Below are positions 4,670 through 5,314 of a DNA stretch of 5,314 nucleotides, in pieces; within the stretch, counting starts at the first letter, position 1, and each line of letters begins with the position of its first letter. The notes under the pieces are model-generated. The model saw only the letters and a program-made list of their open reading frames with translations, made no database searches and had not been told where the DNA came from. The stretch covers positions 1 through 5,314 of the forward strand of contig JAJRXE010000052.1 in the NCBI GenBank assembly GCA_024276455.1. Direction: 5' to 3'. Both the position numbers and the translations under genes were made by a program. Source of the stretch: Calditrichota bacterium. GTDB lineage: Bacteria > Calditrichota > Calditrichia > RBG-13-44-9.

Positions 4670-5314
4670 ATGAATCGAAGACAATTTTTTGGCTATGCCG
4701 CCATAGGCCTGGGAGTGGGAATGGGAGGTTCCGCCATATTTAAACCTTTCTCCGGACTTTTTTCCGGAGAAATAGAAGCGCCTGCGGTACCCGAACAGTT
4801 CAGCAAGGATTTTCAGCCCGATGTGGAAATTGCCTTAAAAGCGGTTTCCACGGAAGTGCAAATTTTCCCGGGAAAACCCACTCAGGTGTTTTCTTACCGG
4901 GCGGAAGTGCTGAAAGGCGAAACGGAAGTGGTGCAAGATTTAAAAGACACCTATCTGGGTCCCATTTTCCGTTTGCGAAAAGGGCAGAAAGTGCGGGTGC
5001 GTTTTACCAACGAAATCAATCAGGAATCCATTGTGCATTGGCACGGCCTGCACGTACCGGAGCAGGCGGATGGACATCCCCGCTACGCCATCGGCAAAGG
5101 GGAGACCTACGTGTACGAGTTCGAGGTGAAAGACCGGGCGGGAACCTACTGGTTTCATCCTCATCCGCACGGTCGCACCGGTACACAGGTGTACGGCGGT
5201 CTGGCAGGATTGTTTCTGATCAGCGATCCGGAGGAGCAGCAGGTGGATTTGCCGCAGGGGGAATTAGACATTCCCATTGTCATTCAAGACCGGACATTTG
5301 ACCAGAACAACCAG
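4670..5314 (+). CDS. Multicopper oxidase (CueO/CopA/laccase type), N-terminal 215 residues, cut by the right edge
   Basis: The visible part is the leader and first cupredoxin domain of an exported multicopper oxidase. The N-terminus has a twin-arginine motif, NRRQFF (2-7), and a Gly/Ala-rich hydrophobic core (8-24), so Tat export of a folded copper protein is expected. The first trinuclear-centre motifs are present: HWHG (123-126) and HPHPHG (163-168). By comparison with CueO, His123, His125, His165 and His167 should be ligands, and Asp134 in VPEQADG corresponds to the CueO acid-base Asp. The stretch from YWFHPH through GGLAGLFLISD is very close in style to CueO/CopA. After it comes DIPIVIQDRTF (200-210), the start of domain 2. 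The blue-copper C-terminal motif (HCH-type) and any Met-rich segment are outside the window, so cuprous oxidase versus laccase cannot be decided. Shine-Dalgarno AAAGG (4656-4660) is 9 bases before the ATG. It follows the copper ATPase unit but appears to have its own promoter. Confidence 0.93.
   Translation, partial: MNRRQFFGYAAIGLGVGMGGSAIFKPFSGLFSGEIEAPAVPEQFSKDFQPDVEIALKAVSTEVQIFPGKPTQVFSYRAEVLKGETEVVQDLKDTYLGPIFRLRKGQKVRVRFTNEINQESIVHWHGLHVPEQADGHPRYAIGKGETYVYEFEVKDRAGTYWFHPHPHGRTGTQVYGGLAGLFLISDPEEQQVDLPQGELDIPIVIQDRTFDQNNQ

Noticed and set aside
5038..5301. Arg/Gly/Ser-rich + strand frame inside the multicopper oxidase gene
   Set aside because: It is an out-of-frame shadow of the oxidase, which has clear copper-ligand motifs.

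Overview
The window carries six genes, all on the + strand, and most of them concern copper or other metals. In order they are: the tail of a YHS-domain protein; a Tat-exported Rieske [2Fe-2S] protein; a polytopic membrane protein built from two lycopene-cyclase-like (CarR/CrtYcd type) repeats; a CopB-type (CPH, P1B-3) copper-exporting P-type ATPase with a very His-rich N-terminus; a 74-residue single-pass SHOCT-domain protein; and the start of a Tat-exported multicopper oxidase of the CueO/CopA/laccase kind, cut by the right edge.

Layout. Positions 1-1499 hold the YHS tail (to 119), the Rieske gene (245-739) and the cyclase-like gene (792-1499), with short gaps that suit co-transcription. 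A 286-base gap (1500-1785) has palindromes and a weak promoter candidate. The ATPase (1786-4080) and SHOCT gene (4111-4335) lie 30 bases apart and end in a strong hairpin (4337-4380). A 334-base gap (4336-4669) holds three phased 9-base repeats, an inverted copy of them, a promoter candidate and a leader hairpin. The multicopper oxidase begins at 4670.

How the genes may work together. The ATPase would move copper out of the cytoplasm. The oxidase would act on the far side of the membrane, probably oxidising Cu(I) or organic substrates. The YHS domain (Cys-containing, often found in metal-handling proteins) and the small SHOCT membrane protein are familiar companions of such loci. The Rieske protein and its cyclase-like neighbour are the unexpected part. 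No cytochrome b gene lies beside them in the window, and the membrane protein has a His-rich loop, so a membrane redox or metal-handling pair is possible but unproven.

Organism. This is a bacterium with Tat export. Every gene start that can be seen has a purine-rich Shine-Dalgarno sequence, several of them AAGGAG. That fits poorly with typical Bacteroidota, which often lack strong Shine-Dalgarno sites. The gene mix and protein style suggest an environmental lineage such as Calditrichota or a relative of the Bacteroidota/Chlorobiota group, but this assignment is a low-confidence inference. No RNA genes, CRISPR arrays, insertion sequences or transposases were seen.
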